A DNA stretch of 64,000 nt, from positions 4,714,673 to 4,778,672 of the forward strand of contig VZQC01007982.1 of assembly GCA_009823505.1 (NCBI GenBank), read 5' to 3'. The notes below the pieces were generated by a model that saw nothing but the letters and a program-made list of their open reading frames with translations, had not been told where the DNA came from and did not search any database. Source of the DNA: Rhizomys pruinosus. Its lineage: Eukaryota; Chordata; Mammalia; Rodentia; Spalacidae. Positions 32,685 through 45,337 of the stretch are shown here, piece by piece. A program made the position numbers and the translations under genes. Position 1 is the stretch's first letter. Each line of letters opens with the position of its first letter.

Positions 32685-33355
32685 ATGTCTTCTTTGTGAC
32701 TCTGTCTATCAACACGAGCTAAGTCTCTGTATCACTCTCTCCTCTAGAAAGCATTTCTGTTCAGGACCTATTTTAGCAGGCATGCTTTCCATGCAAGCAA
32801 GCTGAGCAGGATACGTTTAGCATGGAGTGTTCACAGTCTACATTTCTGCATACTTTTCCCCAGTGATCACAGTGTCACCCTGGGATAATGGTACAAAATA
32901 GTCTCTGTTCTCTATGCTGTGTGCACTTTGTAAAAGTCCTAACAACTGTGAAACTGTTGTGGTTAAGGAAACTTTCAGGGCAAAATATGGCCTATCTGAC
33001 AATTACAAGATTATGCTCTAATTCTAACATTAATGACTTCCCTTGGTATTTTGCCTTTTGTTTTAAGGTTATTTTTTATTTGTTTTAATTAAATTTCTAA
33101 TATATATAACAGAAGTATACCTATTTATAGGCACTATAGCAATGTTTTAATATATCCACATATTATTTAATGTTTCAATGAGCTTAAGTCTACCTATCTC
33201 CTCAGTTATCATTTCTTTATTGTTAAAAGAACACTAAAAATAACCTTTCCTCTTTATTCTCTCTTATTGAAAATATACACTATCTCATCTATAGTTGCCC
33301 TACTGTGCAAGGCAGGCCATAATGTCATCCTCTCTAACTGTAACTTCATGCCTGT
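32685..33355. other. Unique intronic sequence
   Basis: No recognised repeat or exon; AT-rich from 33060. Confidence 0.4.
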
Positions 33356-33656
33356 GAAACTTGATCCCCAGCTGGTGACACCGTTTTGGAATCTTAGGAA
33401 ACCTCTAAGAGGGAGAGTCTTGTTGGAGGAGTTGGTTACTCCAGGTGACCATGGAGGCTGATAACCTGGGTCCACTTCCTGCCCTCAGTCTGCCTCCTAA
33501 CTGCACATAAAATACAGCCAGCTGCCTAACACATCTGTCACTGCGACCTCTCCTCCATGATGGGCTGTATCTCCTCAAACACTAAACCAAAATAAATCCT
33601 TCCTTCTTGAAGTTGTTTCGTGTGTATTTTTGTCACGCCCAGAAAACTAACACATT
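33356..33656 (+). mobile_element. LTR-like remnant, sense
   Basis: Phrases such as TCTTGTTGGAGGAGTTGGTT and a polyadenylation-type AAAATAAATCCTTCCTTC near the end resemble rodent ERVL/MaLR-type LTRs. Borders and target duplication are unclear. Confidence 0.4.
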
Positions 33657-33739
33657 GCCCACTAATCAGCTTCTCCCACCAGGCTCTTCCTCACTAGTTT
33701 AGACATTTGCTGCTAAAGTTACCATTCTACTTTAAACTT

Positions 33740-34800
33740 CCATGACACCAACCTTTGTAGATTCTAGATGAATGAGACATATTGTATTTGTCTTTCTGTG
33801 CCTGGCTTATTTCATTTGTGTAATGATCTCCAGCTACATCCACGTCATTGCAAATGACGAGAATTTATTCTTTATTTTAATGGCTAAAAAGTAATTCATT
33901 GGTATGGCATATAATATATATAATTGTCTTTATCATTCATAAATTGGTGAATAATTAGGTTGTTTCTGTGCATAGTTCTCCACTGAACATGGGCCTGCAA
34001 AGGTCTCTAACCTACTAATTTTATTTCCTCTGGATATGTGCCCAGGAGTATGATTGCCAAACCATATTATACTTCCATTTTTACTATCTTGGTGTTTCTC
34101 ATTTGCGTTCCTTTGATGATGCTGATTTTCTATTTAGGTATGCTGTACATTTTAGTTTTTTCTATTGAATTTTTGAGTGCCATGTATCCTATGTATTAAC
34201 CTCTTCTTAGATGTATAGTTTACAAATACTTTCTCTCATTTCACAGGTTGTCTCTTAACTCTATTATTTGCTTTGCAGAAACTTTTTTTTTGAGGTAGGG
34301 TCTCCCTATAGCTCCAGCTGTCCTGGAACTTGCTATGTAGACCAGGCTGGCCTTGAACTCACAAAGATCCACCTGCCTCTGCCTCCCAAGTGCTAAGATT
34401 AAAGGTGTGTGCCACCACGCCCAGCTGCAGAAACTTTTTAGTTTAATTTTAATGCAATCTCGTTTACCTTTGTGTGCCTTGATTTCCTGTGCTCTTTGTC
34501 ATATCCAAAAAGTTTTCATCTGTCCTGATGTCCTAAAACGTTTCCTCTATGTTTTTTCTTCTTATAGTTGCACATCTATCTTCCTTTTAATTAAGTCTTT
34601 AGTCTCTTTAGAGTTTGTGAGAGAGATGAGTTTAGTTTCATTCTTCTGCATTTAGATATTTAATTTTCCCAGCACCATTTGTTGAAAATGCTGTTCTTTC
34701 CCCAGTGTTCTTTAGGAACTTTGTTGAAAATCAGTTGACTGTAAATGCATGAGGTTACTACTAGACTCCATCTAAGGATGTGTTTTGTTTTGTTTTTAAC
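33740..34800 (-). mobile_element. Old L1 (L1M-type) remnant, antisense, split by a B1
   Basis: Order of antisense L1 motifs: GGCTTATTTCATTTGTGTAA, TATGTGCCCAGGAGTATGATTGCC, TTTCACAGGTTGTCTCTTAA, then after the B1 TTGTCATATCCAAAAAGTTT and CAGCACCATTTGTTGAAAATG. No intact frame. Confidence 0.82.
34288..34426 (-). mobile_element. B1 SINE inside L1, antisense
   Basis: Perfect duplication of L1 target GCAGAAACTTTTT at 34275-34287 and 34427-34439. Confidence 0.95.
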
Positions 34801-35088
34801 AAAATTTAAAAAAGTAGAATGCATGGAGCTGGAAGGAGGGTCAAGGGCTTCTTCTGCCTGCATTGCTTTCTCTTGGAAGCCCTGCATTCTATCTTGGATT
34901 TGTAAAAATCTCTAAGTTTAAGTTCTACAGCTTCCTCAGTTATATACTGTATTGTGCTACGTAAGTACGTGGCTATTTAAGAGGCCATGTTTTCCTGTTG
35001 ACGTCATGCATCTTAGCCCACTGTTCCTTTTTTATGCTCTATTCAAAAATTAAATATTCAATATTTTCTCTTTAAAATGTATCCAAAG

Positions 35089-35337
35089 GGCTGGGAACAT
35101 AGCTCAGTTGGTAGAAGGTTTGCCTAGCACACACAAAATCCTGCTTCCAACCCCATCACTTCATACACCAGGGTTGGTGGCTCCTACCTATCTGTAATCA
35201 TAGAAAATCAGGAAGTGCAGGTGGGAGGATCGGAAGTTCAAGGTTATTTTCAACTATACAGTGAGTCTGGGACAAGGCGGGCCACATGAAACCCTGTCTT
35301 GAGTGAATAAATTAATTAATTTAAAATAAATTTAACG
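35089..35337 (+). mobile_element. B4-type SINE
   Basis: ID-like head (GGGCTGGGAACATAGCTCAG, TTGCCTAGCACACAC) joined to a B1-like body ending in AAACCCTGTCTTGAGTG, with an AATT-rich tail. Confidence 0.75.
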
Positions 35338-35860
35338 GAAAAACAGTTCCTGGACCCTATATCTACCCATTTGTGGATCTTAAAGACTTTGGGCTTAAAG
35401 ATTCCAGTGTCTGAGTGAAAGGCACCCAAATCTAATAGGATTGGGAACCCAAGTGGAAACCTGGGTTAGAATCAAAATCTACACACTCCAGCACTGCAGT
35501 TCAGCTATAAGCTTTTGTGAATGTGTGCATGCATGTATGTAAGTATATCTGTGTGTGTAGTGCCTGGTACAATACTAAGAATGCAGTTTTTCTTTACTTC
35601 TTTCTTAAAGTATAATTATTGTTAAGAATCTTAGAAGTCCTAGTAGACTTCAATTATTTTGTATTTGAGGAGAATTGAAGACAAATGGTCTCACTACATA
35701 TCTGTGCTGAGCTCAGACAAAAGCAAGTCATCAAATTCTTGGTATAAGGCCTTTCTAATACATTAGAGCCACTTAACCAGTGCCTGTCCTACCATATTCC
35801 TAAAAACCATTCCAAGAGGATGGTTATAGTTTATTTCAATCAAATACTGTAATGCCTATA
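35338..35860. other. Unique intronic sequence
   Basis: No recognised transposon. A TG/CATG-rich stretch occurs near 35518-35560. Confidence 0.4.
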
Positions 35861-35864
35861 TTAT

Positions 35865-36225
35865 TGTATTAGTCACTTTTCTGTTGCTGTGATAAATCCA
35901 CCATGACCGAGGGAACTTATAAAAGGAAGAGTTTATTTGAGCTTACGATTGACGGTTCCAGGGAATCAGAGTCCATTGTGGCGGGAAGCATGGTGGCCAG
36001 GGCTGGAGCAGCAAGCCGAGGGTCACATCTCACAATGAGCACAGGAAGCAGAGAGAGAGACTGGAGACCACAAGGCTTGTTAAACTCACTAAGCCCGCCC
36101 CCAGTAACATACTTCCTCCAGCATGGCCACACCTTCTAAGACCTCCAAGAGCAGTGCCACCAACTGGAGACAAAATGTCTGAATACTTAAAGCCTATGGG
36201 GGACACTCTCATTCAAACCACCACA
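35865..36225 (-). repeat. LTR (3' LTR in element orientation)
   Basis: TGTATTAGTCAC...AAACCACCACA on the + strand, so TG...CA ended. It is a near-identical partner of 37956-38318. Confidence 0.85.
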
Positions 36226-37047
36226 TTCCACTCCCTGGCCCCCATAGGCTCCTGACCATATCAAATGCAAAATGCATTTAGTCCAACCTTAAAAGTCCCC
36301 ATAGTCTTTACCAGTCTCAATTCTATTCAAAAGTCTATAGTCCAAAATCACTTCTGAGACACAGGCCAATCTCTTAACTGTAAGCTCCTGTAAAATCAAA
36401 AGGCAAATTACATAGTCCCAACATACAGTGGAACTGAATGCACATTTCCCTTCCAAAAGGGAGGAATAGAGGCATAGTGAGGAAATACTGGACCAAAATA
36501 AGACCAAAAACCAGCAGGGCAAACACCAAGTCCAGTAGCTTCATGTGCAACTTCTGGGACTTGACTTCCAAAGGGCTTAGATGGCTCAGCTCTTCCAGCT
36601 TTGCTTGCAACATACATCTCTTTCTTAGGCTGGTACCACTCCCTGTATGCAGCTCTCCTTGGCAAATATCTCACAGCTCTGGCATCTCGAATGTCTTCAT
36701 GAGATCTCCACTCCACTCCAGGCCTCACATTCACAGCTTCACCCAATGGCCTATCAGGGCTTTCTTTATGCCCCTGCTGCACTCTGCCTGGCCTCTGTGG
36801 CTCTCTGGAACCACGGAGGAATAACTGATAACCCCTTTACCCTTGAAAACTTCATGCCTTTAAAGCCAGCACCACGTGAATGAAACTGCCGAGTTTGGCT
36901 GCAAGTTTGGGATGGACCCTGGCCTATTTCAACCACTTCTGCAATTTCTCTGCCCTGGACTTGTTGGAGCAGAAAATCCTTTCAGTATTTTCCTTTCAAA
37001 AGTTGGAGGATTAGCTGGGTGTGGTCTTGCCCTGAAGGTACTGTTTC

Positions 37048-37209
37048 TGTTTACTTGTAAATCTCAAGGCCCCTCCTTAATCACTTTAATCTCACTTTTT
37101 CCATTGTTTACTTGTAAATAGCTAGGCCTCTCCTTAATCACTTTAATCTCACTTTTTCCATTGTTTACTTGTAAATAGCTAGGCCTCCTCCTTAATCACT
37201 TTAATCTCC
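37048..37209. repeat. 57-bp tandem repeat, 3 copies, inside the LTR element
   Basis: TGTTTACTTGTAAAT starts at 37048, 37105 and 37162. The first two units are complete and the third is partial, ending in CTTTAATCTCC. Units 2 and 3 are more alike than either is to unit 1. Confidence 0.93.
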
Positions 37210-37225
37210 TTATCAAAAGGAACCT

Positions 37226-37466
37226 TGGGGCTGGAGCGATGGCCTAGCGGTTAAGAGCGCCGACCGCTCTTGCAGAGGACCCGGGTTCGATCCCCAGCAC
37301 CCACATGGCGGCCGAGAGCCGTCTGAAACTCCAATTCCAGGAGAACTCCAGTTCCAGGGGAGTCCGACGCCCTCTTCTGACCTCCGCGGCATTGCACGTC
37401 ACGGGTGCACAGACTTGCATGCACACAATACATTCATACACGTATGGAAATAAAAAAAAAAAATTT
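37226..37466 (+). mobile_element. Young B2 SINE (17-bp duplication type) inside the LTR element
   Basis: CpG-rich B2 (GCGCCGACCGCTC, GGCGGCCGAGAGCCG) with the internal duplication at 37326-37360. AAAAGGAACCT is duplicated at 37215-37225 and 37467-37477. Confidence 0.95.
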
Positions 37467-37955
37467 AAAAGGAACCTCTCCTTCACATGCCTTGGCCCCA
37501 CCTTTAATCTTCCTATTGCAATTTTCAGATCCAAACTGTACATTCTGCATTTCTTTCTGCCCCATCTGCTTCTTCTTCACTGTAGATCTGTACAATATTC
37601 AACATTAATAGCCACACCACCATTTCTACATTAGGCTGTCTTGAAATATCCTCCCAAAGACATTAGTCATTGCTTTTCATTTGCACCAGGCAACAGCTTT
37701 GGGCTGGGGGAAACTATGCCAGACTCTTTATCAAATATCCCAGTTTGCTGCCTAAGTCTTTATTTTCCTCTGGAACTACTTTTTTGCAGCAATGCTTTCT
37801 TCCAGGCTTCTACTAGAATGTCTGTTTCTGTTAAGGTCTCTTACAGTAGTCAACAGCTTTTCTAGCCCAAAGTTCCAAAGTCTTCCACATTTCTCCAAAC
37901 ATCCACATGGTCAGGTTCTTCACAGCCAACAGCCCACTCTCTGGTACCAAATAAC

Positions 37956-38318
37956 TGTATTAGTCACTTTTCTGTTGCTGTGATAAATCCACCATGAGCA
38001 AGGGAACTTATAAAAGGAAGAGTTTATTTGAACTTACGATTGACGGTTCCAAGGAATCAGAGTCCATTCTGGCGGGAAGCATGGTGGCCGGGGCTGGAGC
38101 AGCAAGCTGAGGGTCACATCTCATAATGAGCACAGGAAGTAGAGAGAGAGAGAGACTGGAGACCGCAAAGCTTGTTAAACTCACTAAGCCCACCCCCAAT
38201 AACGTGCTTCCTCCAGCATGGCCACACCTTCTAAGACCTCCAAGAGCAGTGCTACCAACTGGAGACAAAATGTCTGAATACTTAAAGCCTATGGGGGAAC
38301 ACTCTCATTCAAACCACA
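37956..38318 (-). repeat. LTR (5' LTR in element orientation)
   Basis: Begins TGTATTAGTCAC after the primer-site-like motif. It differs from its partner by mostly transitions and a longer AG run near 38142-38155. The last bases (AAACCACA) have lost a CCA unit relative to the partner. Confidence 0.85.
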
Positions 38319-38402
38319 ACTGTGCTTGTGATTATTTTGATAACTGTTTTTAGGCCTTTAGTACATGAAATTATTGTGTATATCTCTTTTGAATTTAATC
38401 TT

Positions 38403-38562
38403 TTATTTATTTATTTTTTTGTCTTTTTGAAGCAGAGTCTCCCTTTAGTCCCAGCTAGCCTGGAGCTCCCTCTGTAGACCAGGCTGGCCTTGAACTCACA
38501 GAGATACACCGGCCTCTGCCTCCTGAGTGCTGGGATTAAAGGCATGCGCCACCATGCCCAGC
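38403..38562 (-). mobile_element. B1 SINE, antisense
   Basis: TTTA tail then reversed B1. Flanks TGAATTTAATCTT (38390) and TGAATTTCATCTT (38563) form a target duplication with one change. Confidence 0.92.
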
Positions 38563-38576
38563 TGAATTTCATCTTA

Positions 38577-38923
38577 ATTGTAGAAAAACATTAATGTTTC
38601 ACCCTTTAGTTTGTGTTAAACTATACTCTACATTAAAAACTCTATCTTGTTGTAGTATGTAATATAGTCTAGATATTGCTCTATCCCACACAGCAGCCAC
38701 TAATGGGTATTTAAATTAAGTTAAAATTTCATTTCCTGCTTCTAGACACTTTCAAACTTTCAATGACTCCTTTTTCAATATTAGCACACATATAGAATAT
38801 CATCTTCATGTTTTATTGGGCACCGCTGTGGTTGCTTACCTTATCCATTGATAAAACTTTAAAACAGTGCCAGCCCAGACTCTCTGTCCTTGCTGCATAT
38901 CCTGTTGTCCAAGTAGTTGCATC
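38577..38923. other. Unique intronic sequence
   Basis: No recognised repeat or exon in this short stretch. Confidence 0.4.
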
Positions 38924-38937
38924 AAAATGTGGGTAAC

Positions 38938-39165
38938 GGGGCTGGAGAGGTGGCCCAGCAGTTGAGTACCGACTGCTCTTGCAGAGGACCCAGGTTTGAT
39001 TCCCAGCACCCATATGGCAGCTAAGAACCATCTTTAACTCCAGTTCCAGGGGAATCCGATGCCCTCTTCTGACCTCCGCAGCATTGCATGACACAGGTGC
39101 ACCAACCTACATGCAGACAGTACACTCATACACATAAAAAATAATAAATAAATAAATAGTTTTAA
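38938..39165 (+). mobile_element. B2 SINE
   Basis: Perfect 14-bp duplication AAAATGTGGGTAAC at 38924-38937 and 39166-39179. No 17-bp internal duplication. Confidence 0.95.
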
Positions 39166-39179
39166 AAAATGTGGGTAAC

Positions 39180-39700
39180 TATTTGAACCCCCTCTATATC
39201 ACTGTATTCTCTGACAGAGATGTATGTCTCAGACCCTGCTATTGTTTAAGTAGTTTTCTATTGATGTTTATATATTATAAAAGGAAAAGAGTTACCAAAT
39301 AGTCTCATGAAACATGAGGGGGGAAAAAAAGCATTAAGTGTATCTGTCTACCCTCACTCTTCTAAAATGTAAATAAAATTTATTAAAATTTAATTTTTCA
39401 AATGTGTTAACCAGGTTACTATAGCAGTTCAGGATTTATCAAACATTTTTTTGTCATGTTCCAGAGTATCTCATGAGACTTTCGTTTGCCATGAACCAGT
39501 TTTTTTGTCCACACACTTTGTGCTATATTTTGTAATTACATTAGTAGCTTTTATTTCACCCATCAATGTCAGGTACAGATGTTCCACTATTACAGGAACT
39601 TCATATCTTAGTATTGACAGATGTACATAACATCAGGGGACTTTTTGTAAACAGATTATTTTGCTGATCAATTGTTCACTCTAAAAAAAAAATGTTGAAG
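39180..39700. other. AT-rich intronic sequence
   Basis: No recognised transposon or exon. Confidence 0.4.
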
Positions 39701-39702
39701 TT

Positions 39703-39863
39703 GGCCAGGCATTCTGGTGCATGCACACTTTTAATCCCAGCACTAAGGAAGCAGAGACAAGCAGGCAAATCTCTGTGAGATTGAGGCCAGCCTGGTCTAC
39801 TGGTCTACATAGCAAGTTCCAGACCAGTTGGGGGTACAGGAAGATCCTGCCTAAAAAAAAAAG
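39703..39863 (+). mobile_element. B1 SINE with small duplication
   Basis: Diverged B1. CTGGTCTA is repeated (CTGGTCTACTGGTCTAC) near 39791. Confidence 0.88.
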
Positions 39864-39865
39864 AA

Positions 39866-42116
39866 AAGAAAAAAAGTCAACCAGTGCAAAATGGCCGCAT
39901 TTCCTTCTTTGTCTGCTTAAAACTTGACTGCTCCAATGCCTCTTCCACTTCACTCATTTTCCTCACAGTGGTCAAAGATTTTTCCTCCTTCTCCCTTTTT
40001 CTTAAGGAGCTTAGTCTTTGGAGAAATGGTGCTAGTTGGGTATTTGTAGAATGTCCTTCAGTATGGACAATGTCTGTCCAATGTCTTTCCTTGATCAGTG
40101 TGTGCTTAAGGATTTTAGAAAGGAAAATGACCAGATGCAATACCATTCTCCTCACCTGATCTGTGTGTGTTAACATTGTAACTTATCGTTGATATCTGGG
40201 ATTGATTTTTGTGCCTCTAATTCATTTAATCTCTTCTAGACATCTTCTTCTGAATTCCAGATCAAACTTTTCACTTTCCCACCACAAAGTAGTTTTGTCT
40301 ATTTATCTTTATAGTGACCCTTTTAAAATTATATACAGGCATGTTTACATAATATATTATATATATATATATATAATAAATTCATTTATGATACACCCAG
40401 TGTTTGGCCAAATTGGATACTTTCCAAAAATAGTTATTGACTTTAAATAATTATATAAATGTATATTATAATTTTGTGACTCTGAAAGGCTCCATGTAGG
40501 AGAAGCTGGGTTTTATGCCTGAAGCGTCTTTATTGAGGTCTGTACTACTTCTTAGTTGTAGTGTACATTAACAGTATTTAAAGAATTTACAAAACTGTAT
40601 TATTTCAAACAAAACCATGTTGAGATCTCTTCACTAAAAATAGCCATTTGAACTCATTTTCATTAGATTTTAATGTGCCAATGTTGAATTAAAACCTACT
40701 TCTAATTAAAACATTTAAGGGTAGCATTTCTCAAAGTTGGCTGCGCATTAGCTATAATCAGTAGGAGAGCTGGGCCTCACTCCAGAGGTAATTGTTCCAA
40801 GGTAGGCCTGAGCGTTGTGCTGCATCCCAAACCAGTCACATTTTCAGAGTAGCCGTCAGCCATGGTTCCTATCACAATTGCATCTGTTTTTTCACAGTGA
40901 ACAGCCAAGGTTGAGAAACATTGACTTAGAGCCCATACACATTTCTTCCTCCATTTCCATGCCCTGCATATGTAAGCGTTTCCATTCTCAGAAGCATGGT
41001 GTTGACTTGATCTCTCATTTCATGGATGAGAACACCAGCCACAGAGATACAGTACTAGTTGTGTGTGCCAGAGCTGGCACAGGGACCCACTTTCTCTTAG
41101 TAGTTGTTAGCCCACCTGTTGCACAAATCTGATTGAAAAGAAAAGCGTTCCTTTTACCCTCTCAGTATAGCTAAACAAGAAGACTGCAACAATTGCCACA
41201 ACTATCGAATTAATATGGAAGCAGGTACCAGTCAGTTATATCGTTAAAAATAATATGGAAATGATACAGGTAGCTGACTATACCTACATCTCTACATGGT
41301 TGTGGGGCATAATAGGATGTTTTCACAACTTGCTAACTGATTCAATATCTTCTAAAGTGGAATTTGGATTCTTTTATGCTAGAGTTTACTCTCTTGGTCG
41401 TTTTGTGCCCTGATGGTAAAAAAAAAAAAATCTCCCAGCCCTTCTTCTGCCTTGACACAATTGAGAATAAAAAGTTCCCATGGAAACTGTCCTGCTTCAG
41501 CTTTGCTTTTTTCAAACCATTAAGCCAGAATTTCCCTTGCCCTAATTTCATCTGATTCTTTTTAATTAGAGCTCTCTGTGTGGTAATTCCTTTCCCGCTT
41601 CGGTATTTACAAGTTTCAAATATTTGTACACTGTTATCAGACGGCTCCGCTTCAGCCTGGCTGAGCCTGCTCCTGCGTGTGCAGCCTGTCTAATCTTTCT
41701 GTTGTTAGGATTCCTAGTCCCTTCATCATTTTCTGGTCTTAGTAGCTGTCATTTTCTAAAGCCAATTCATTCTGTGTCTCCATCTCTATCACTCTTATTG
41801 ACGATACTTTTCAGATTCATTGTCATTGTTTAATTTCATGGTCATGCTGTTTACTAAGAAAATTAAATTACCATTAATATTTTTTCTTCGTAAGTTTTCT
41901 ACTCACTGGCTGGCTCTGAATTCGTTTTGGCCTTATCTAATTGATACCACATATGCTTCTGTTGAATCCTTTCTCTCATTAAAATAACAACCAGATCCAC
42001 TGCCGTGTTATACCCAACTGACAACTAACCATGTTTTGTTCAGGCAGAAACACCAACTGATAGTTTTATGATGATTCAGTTTTGCTCATTTTGTCTTTTG
42101 TACAGTGTTGATATTT
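39866..42116. other. Mostly unique intronic sequence (2.2 kb)
   Basis: Contains an AT run at 40351-40377. 41530-41870 is non-repetitive, with TTTTAATTAGAG (homeodomain-like core) and GGTATTTACAAG; it is a candidate conserved element by texture only. Confidence 0.45.
40351..40377. repeat. (AT)n run
   Basis: Simple AT alternation within AT-rich sequence. Confidence 0.95.
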
Positions 42117-42960
42117 TTTCATTTTTAATTGAATTGTGAATTTCATACAATATATTTTATCATGTTTAGATCCATCTGTACCCCCTACTATTCCCTCCCA
42201 ATTTCATGTACTCTATGATTATACTCTGTTATATATATTAATAATATACACATATATATATAATAATATATATTATATTATATATATATATTAAGGTCTG
42301 TAGAGTCAAAGCTGTGTACCCACAGCCCTTCAGTGTGGGTCCATCCAGTGGAACTTGGTCAACCTACCACAAAGACCGACTCTCTTCCCAGCAGCCATTA
42401 GTTGCTGATAGCTCCTCAGGTAGAGTTGTGCTTTCTTTCCCATTTCCTCCATGTGTATCCTGGGATTTTGTCTTGCTTGAGTTTACGTGGAACTTGTGCA
42501 TGCTGTCACCATTGCTGTGAGTTCATATGAGCAACTGACCAGCTGTCTAGGAAACAGTTTCCTTGTGTCGTCCACCTTCTCTGGCTCCTTAGAATCTTTC
42601 TGCTCCCTCTTCTGCAGTGGTCCCTGAGCCATGGAGGCAGAAGTTTGATGTAGGTGTCCTACTCAGGGAAAAGCAGTCTGCAGCCTCTTAGTCTATGCAT
42701 GTCGACCAGTTGTGGGTTTCTGTGTTAATTACAATCTGCCATATAAAGGTGCTTCTAAGCTGAAAGTTGAAATATGCATTAATCTATGGAATAAATTCTA
42801 ACAATAAATCACTCAGAGTGGTCAGTCTTCCTGTGAATTCTGCCCACTGGTACAGTAGTGGCACAAATATTATGGAAGTGATCATCTACTTTCTAATTGG
42901 ATTTAAAGTCTGCTTCATAGAATGGAGTCCATATCTGACATTGATATCAGACCTAGGATC
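42117..42960 (-). mobile_element. L1/HAL1-like 3' fragment, antisense
   Basis: Shares the order of motifs with 45585-46300: T-rich start, GTGTGGGTCCATCCAGTGGA, AGCCATTAGTTGCTGATAGCTCCTC, TGGTCCCTGAGCCATGGAG. An AT-rich microsatellite (42225-42295) lies inside. Confidence 0.65.
42225..42295. repeat. AT-rich microsatellite
   Basis: Imperfect TA repeats with an ACACATA interruption, inside the L1/HAL1-like fragment. Confidence 0.93.
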
Positions 42961-43098
42961 CTGAGGCTAGAGAACTCACAAGCCATAGGAGAGAGCCTAA
43001 TACTATTGTTCTGCTAAATGCAGTATTAAACTGATTTTGTTGATTTTTATAAACTCATTAAAACATAATTTTAAAAAGACCTGTTTAAAAGCTGCCAT

Positions 43099-43272
43099 GG
43101 AGCTGGGCATGGTGGCGCGTGCCTTTAATCCTAGCACTTGGGCGGCAGAGGCAGCCGGATCTTTGTGAGTTCAAGGCCAGCCTGGTCTACAGAGTGAGTT
43201 CCAGGACAGCTGGGGCTACAGGGAGACCCTGTCTTGAAAAGACCAAAAAGAAAAAAAAAAAAAAAAAAAAAG
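43099..43272 (+). mobile_element. B1 SINE
   Basis: Full B1 with a long A tail. AAAGCTGCCATGG (43087) and AAAGCTGCTGTGG (43269) are the diverged target copies. Confidence 0.93.
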
Positions 43273-43274
43273 CT

Positions 43275-45220
43275 GCTGTGGTCAGAATGTTCGTCTGTTT
43301 GTTCTGAGGATTTTGTGCCACACAGGTTGTCCTCAGGAATGGAAATGCATCTTTCTTTCAGAAGGAGTTCCACCTGTCCCATCTCCTTTTCACCAATGTG
43401 ATGTTTGCTACAACTGTCCATTAATACCCAAGTTTCAGGCTGACCCCTTTAGGACTCCCCATGTTCCTTTGCTTTGAGCAATTATAAGTGCTAAAGCTCG
43501 AGGCATACTCCCCTTGAGAAGCATTCCTAGTCTGTCTTCACATGGCTTCCAAATCATTACTTTTGTCTATCCCCACACATCTATATCTTTCCTTTAATAC
43601 ATAAAAAATTATTTGCTCTTATTGCTTGTTCTAAGTCATATCACCCATATTTGAATTTGAAGTCAGACACACTTAAGGACAAATTAAGGAAATTTTTCTG
43701 TCACCATGGGAGAAAATTAGTCTTTCTGGGTTATTCCCTCACTTAAAAGAAATAATGATGTGTACTTGCTCACTTGCTGTAACCATTGAATGAGATGTTG
43801 AACCTGCAGTCCTTAGCAGTGCCTAACACTATGAATGCTCCCTACTAGATGCCTGGGACTCCTGCTGTGAACCTGAGGCCTCCTCTTCCTCCTGTCACTT
43901 AGAGCTCCCCTTTTACCTTATGTTGCATAGTGGATTTCTGCTAGTTCTTTGTCCCTAAATCATCTCTAGTAAATTGTGGCTCTCAGTCCACTAGGATTCA
44001 AATGTATCTAGGTCTTAGAAGTAGCTCCAAGAGTGTATCCTCACCCAGCAGCCCACCTGTGCTCATCTGAAGCCAGGGTGCCGTTCTGTTCTCTAAAACT
44101 TTGAAAAGAAGGCTCGGCTATTTCAAAAACACATAGCAGATCCAATCTCAGTTGCACTGTTCTTTGTAGAGTTCTTTGTCTTGTGCCAGGTCCTGCTTAG
44201 GAAGTAGAGCCTCCTACTACTCTGTCAGTTGCAGAGCCCGAGAAGGCTAGTGCTGTGGGCGTTCCAGTGGAATTACAAAGTTCTAAGCATCTGCTCATAA
44301 AGAATTATGTGGCTGTCTCTTTGAAAGTGCCAACGTTTGTATCCATAAGGGAGATATTTTATTAAAATATGATAATATCATGGATGTTTAAGTGTGGTGG
44401 CTGGGAGCTTCCAGCTGAATGATTGCATCTGCAGACAAAACCATAAAATGGAAACAGGAAGAATAAATATAAATGGAAATCTCTCGTAAAGATGGGAGGC
44501 AGAAGTCAGAAACTAAGAGACCACTCTAAAATGGCAAGCTGAGAGTACAGGCCAGCCTGAGAAGAGGACGGAAATGCAGAGTTTCCTGGGCCTGAGCTGA
44601 CACCCTGCTGAGCAGTGGGGATGAATGGCTGCAATGCAGGGACCGATGTGGCTGCCAAGTAGAAATTCATCTATAGAAGGAGCAGTGCAGGGTTGAACCT
44701 GAAGACAGTCATTGTACTGTTACTAGTCTAAGCTCTTATCCATTGCGTAGGTACTTTAAAACTTGAGATAAGCCCAAGAACCAGTGTGAATTCATGACTT
44801 AATGAACTCCTCACTAGAGAAAGGTAGGTGTACCTTTTCATTTCTTTACTCTCAACATTAAATTTAGGTGTGTTATAAATTGCAGTGAGTGAGGAGAGAT
44901 GAATCCTGACAGGGAATTTCAGACAAAAGGGAAAGAGCTGGCCGGTTTTCATATAAGAGATCTCCATCATTTCATGGGATTGAATTTAGAAAAATACTCA
45001 AAATGCAAACTGGATAAGCTTCTTCAGAAAGCTGACTTATTCAACATAGTACACAAACATATTTTTCAGATGACAGCCCTAGGAAAATGGCAGAGGGGTG
45101 TATTTGTGAATATAAGCACATGTAACAGTCCCAAAGGATAGTGTGATGACACTGATGGCAATGCACAGTTACAGAATATTTCATAGTCTCAAGGACCCTT
45201 TTGAAGGACATTATTTTTTT
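43275..45220. other. Unique intronic sequence (1.9 kb)
   Basis: No recognised transposon. Frames are short and none has a recognisable domain or coherent splice context. Confidence 0.45.
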
Positions 45221-45337
45221 TAATTTTTTATTGTTTTTTTATTCTATAAAGCTATCAATACTTTTTATTTTATATTATTCCAAAATATGCATATATACAT
45301 TCCACACATAAGTCAAAGACATTATTTTTTAAAAATT

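Larger units (their letters stand above)
35865..38318 (-). mobile_element. Non-coding LTR retroelement with both LTRs (ERVL/MaLR-like), antisense
   Basis: Two LTRs of about 361 and 363 bp (35865-36225, 37956-38318) flank 1.73 kb. The LTRs differ at roughly 15 positions plus small indels, about 4% by eye. On the minus strand, a primer-binding-site-like TGGTACCAGAGAGTGGG (37933-37949) lies 6 nt inside the 5' LTR and resembles the leucine-tRNA type of ERV-L. A purine-rich stretch adjoins the 3' LTR (36226-36240). No gag, pol or env motif was found, so it is non-autonomous. No clear target duplication was seen. Confidence 0.75.

Noticed and set aside
36408..36824. 124- and 128-codon frames on both strands
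   Set aside because: They lie inside the non-coding LTR element and show no gag, protease or polymerase motif.
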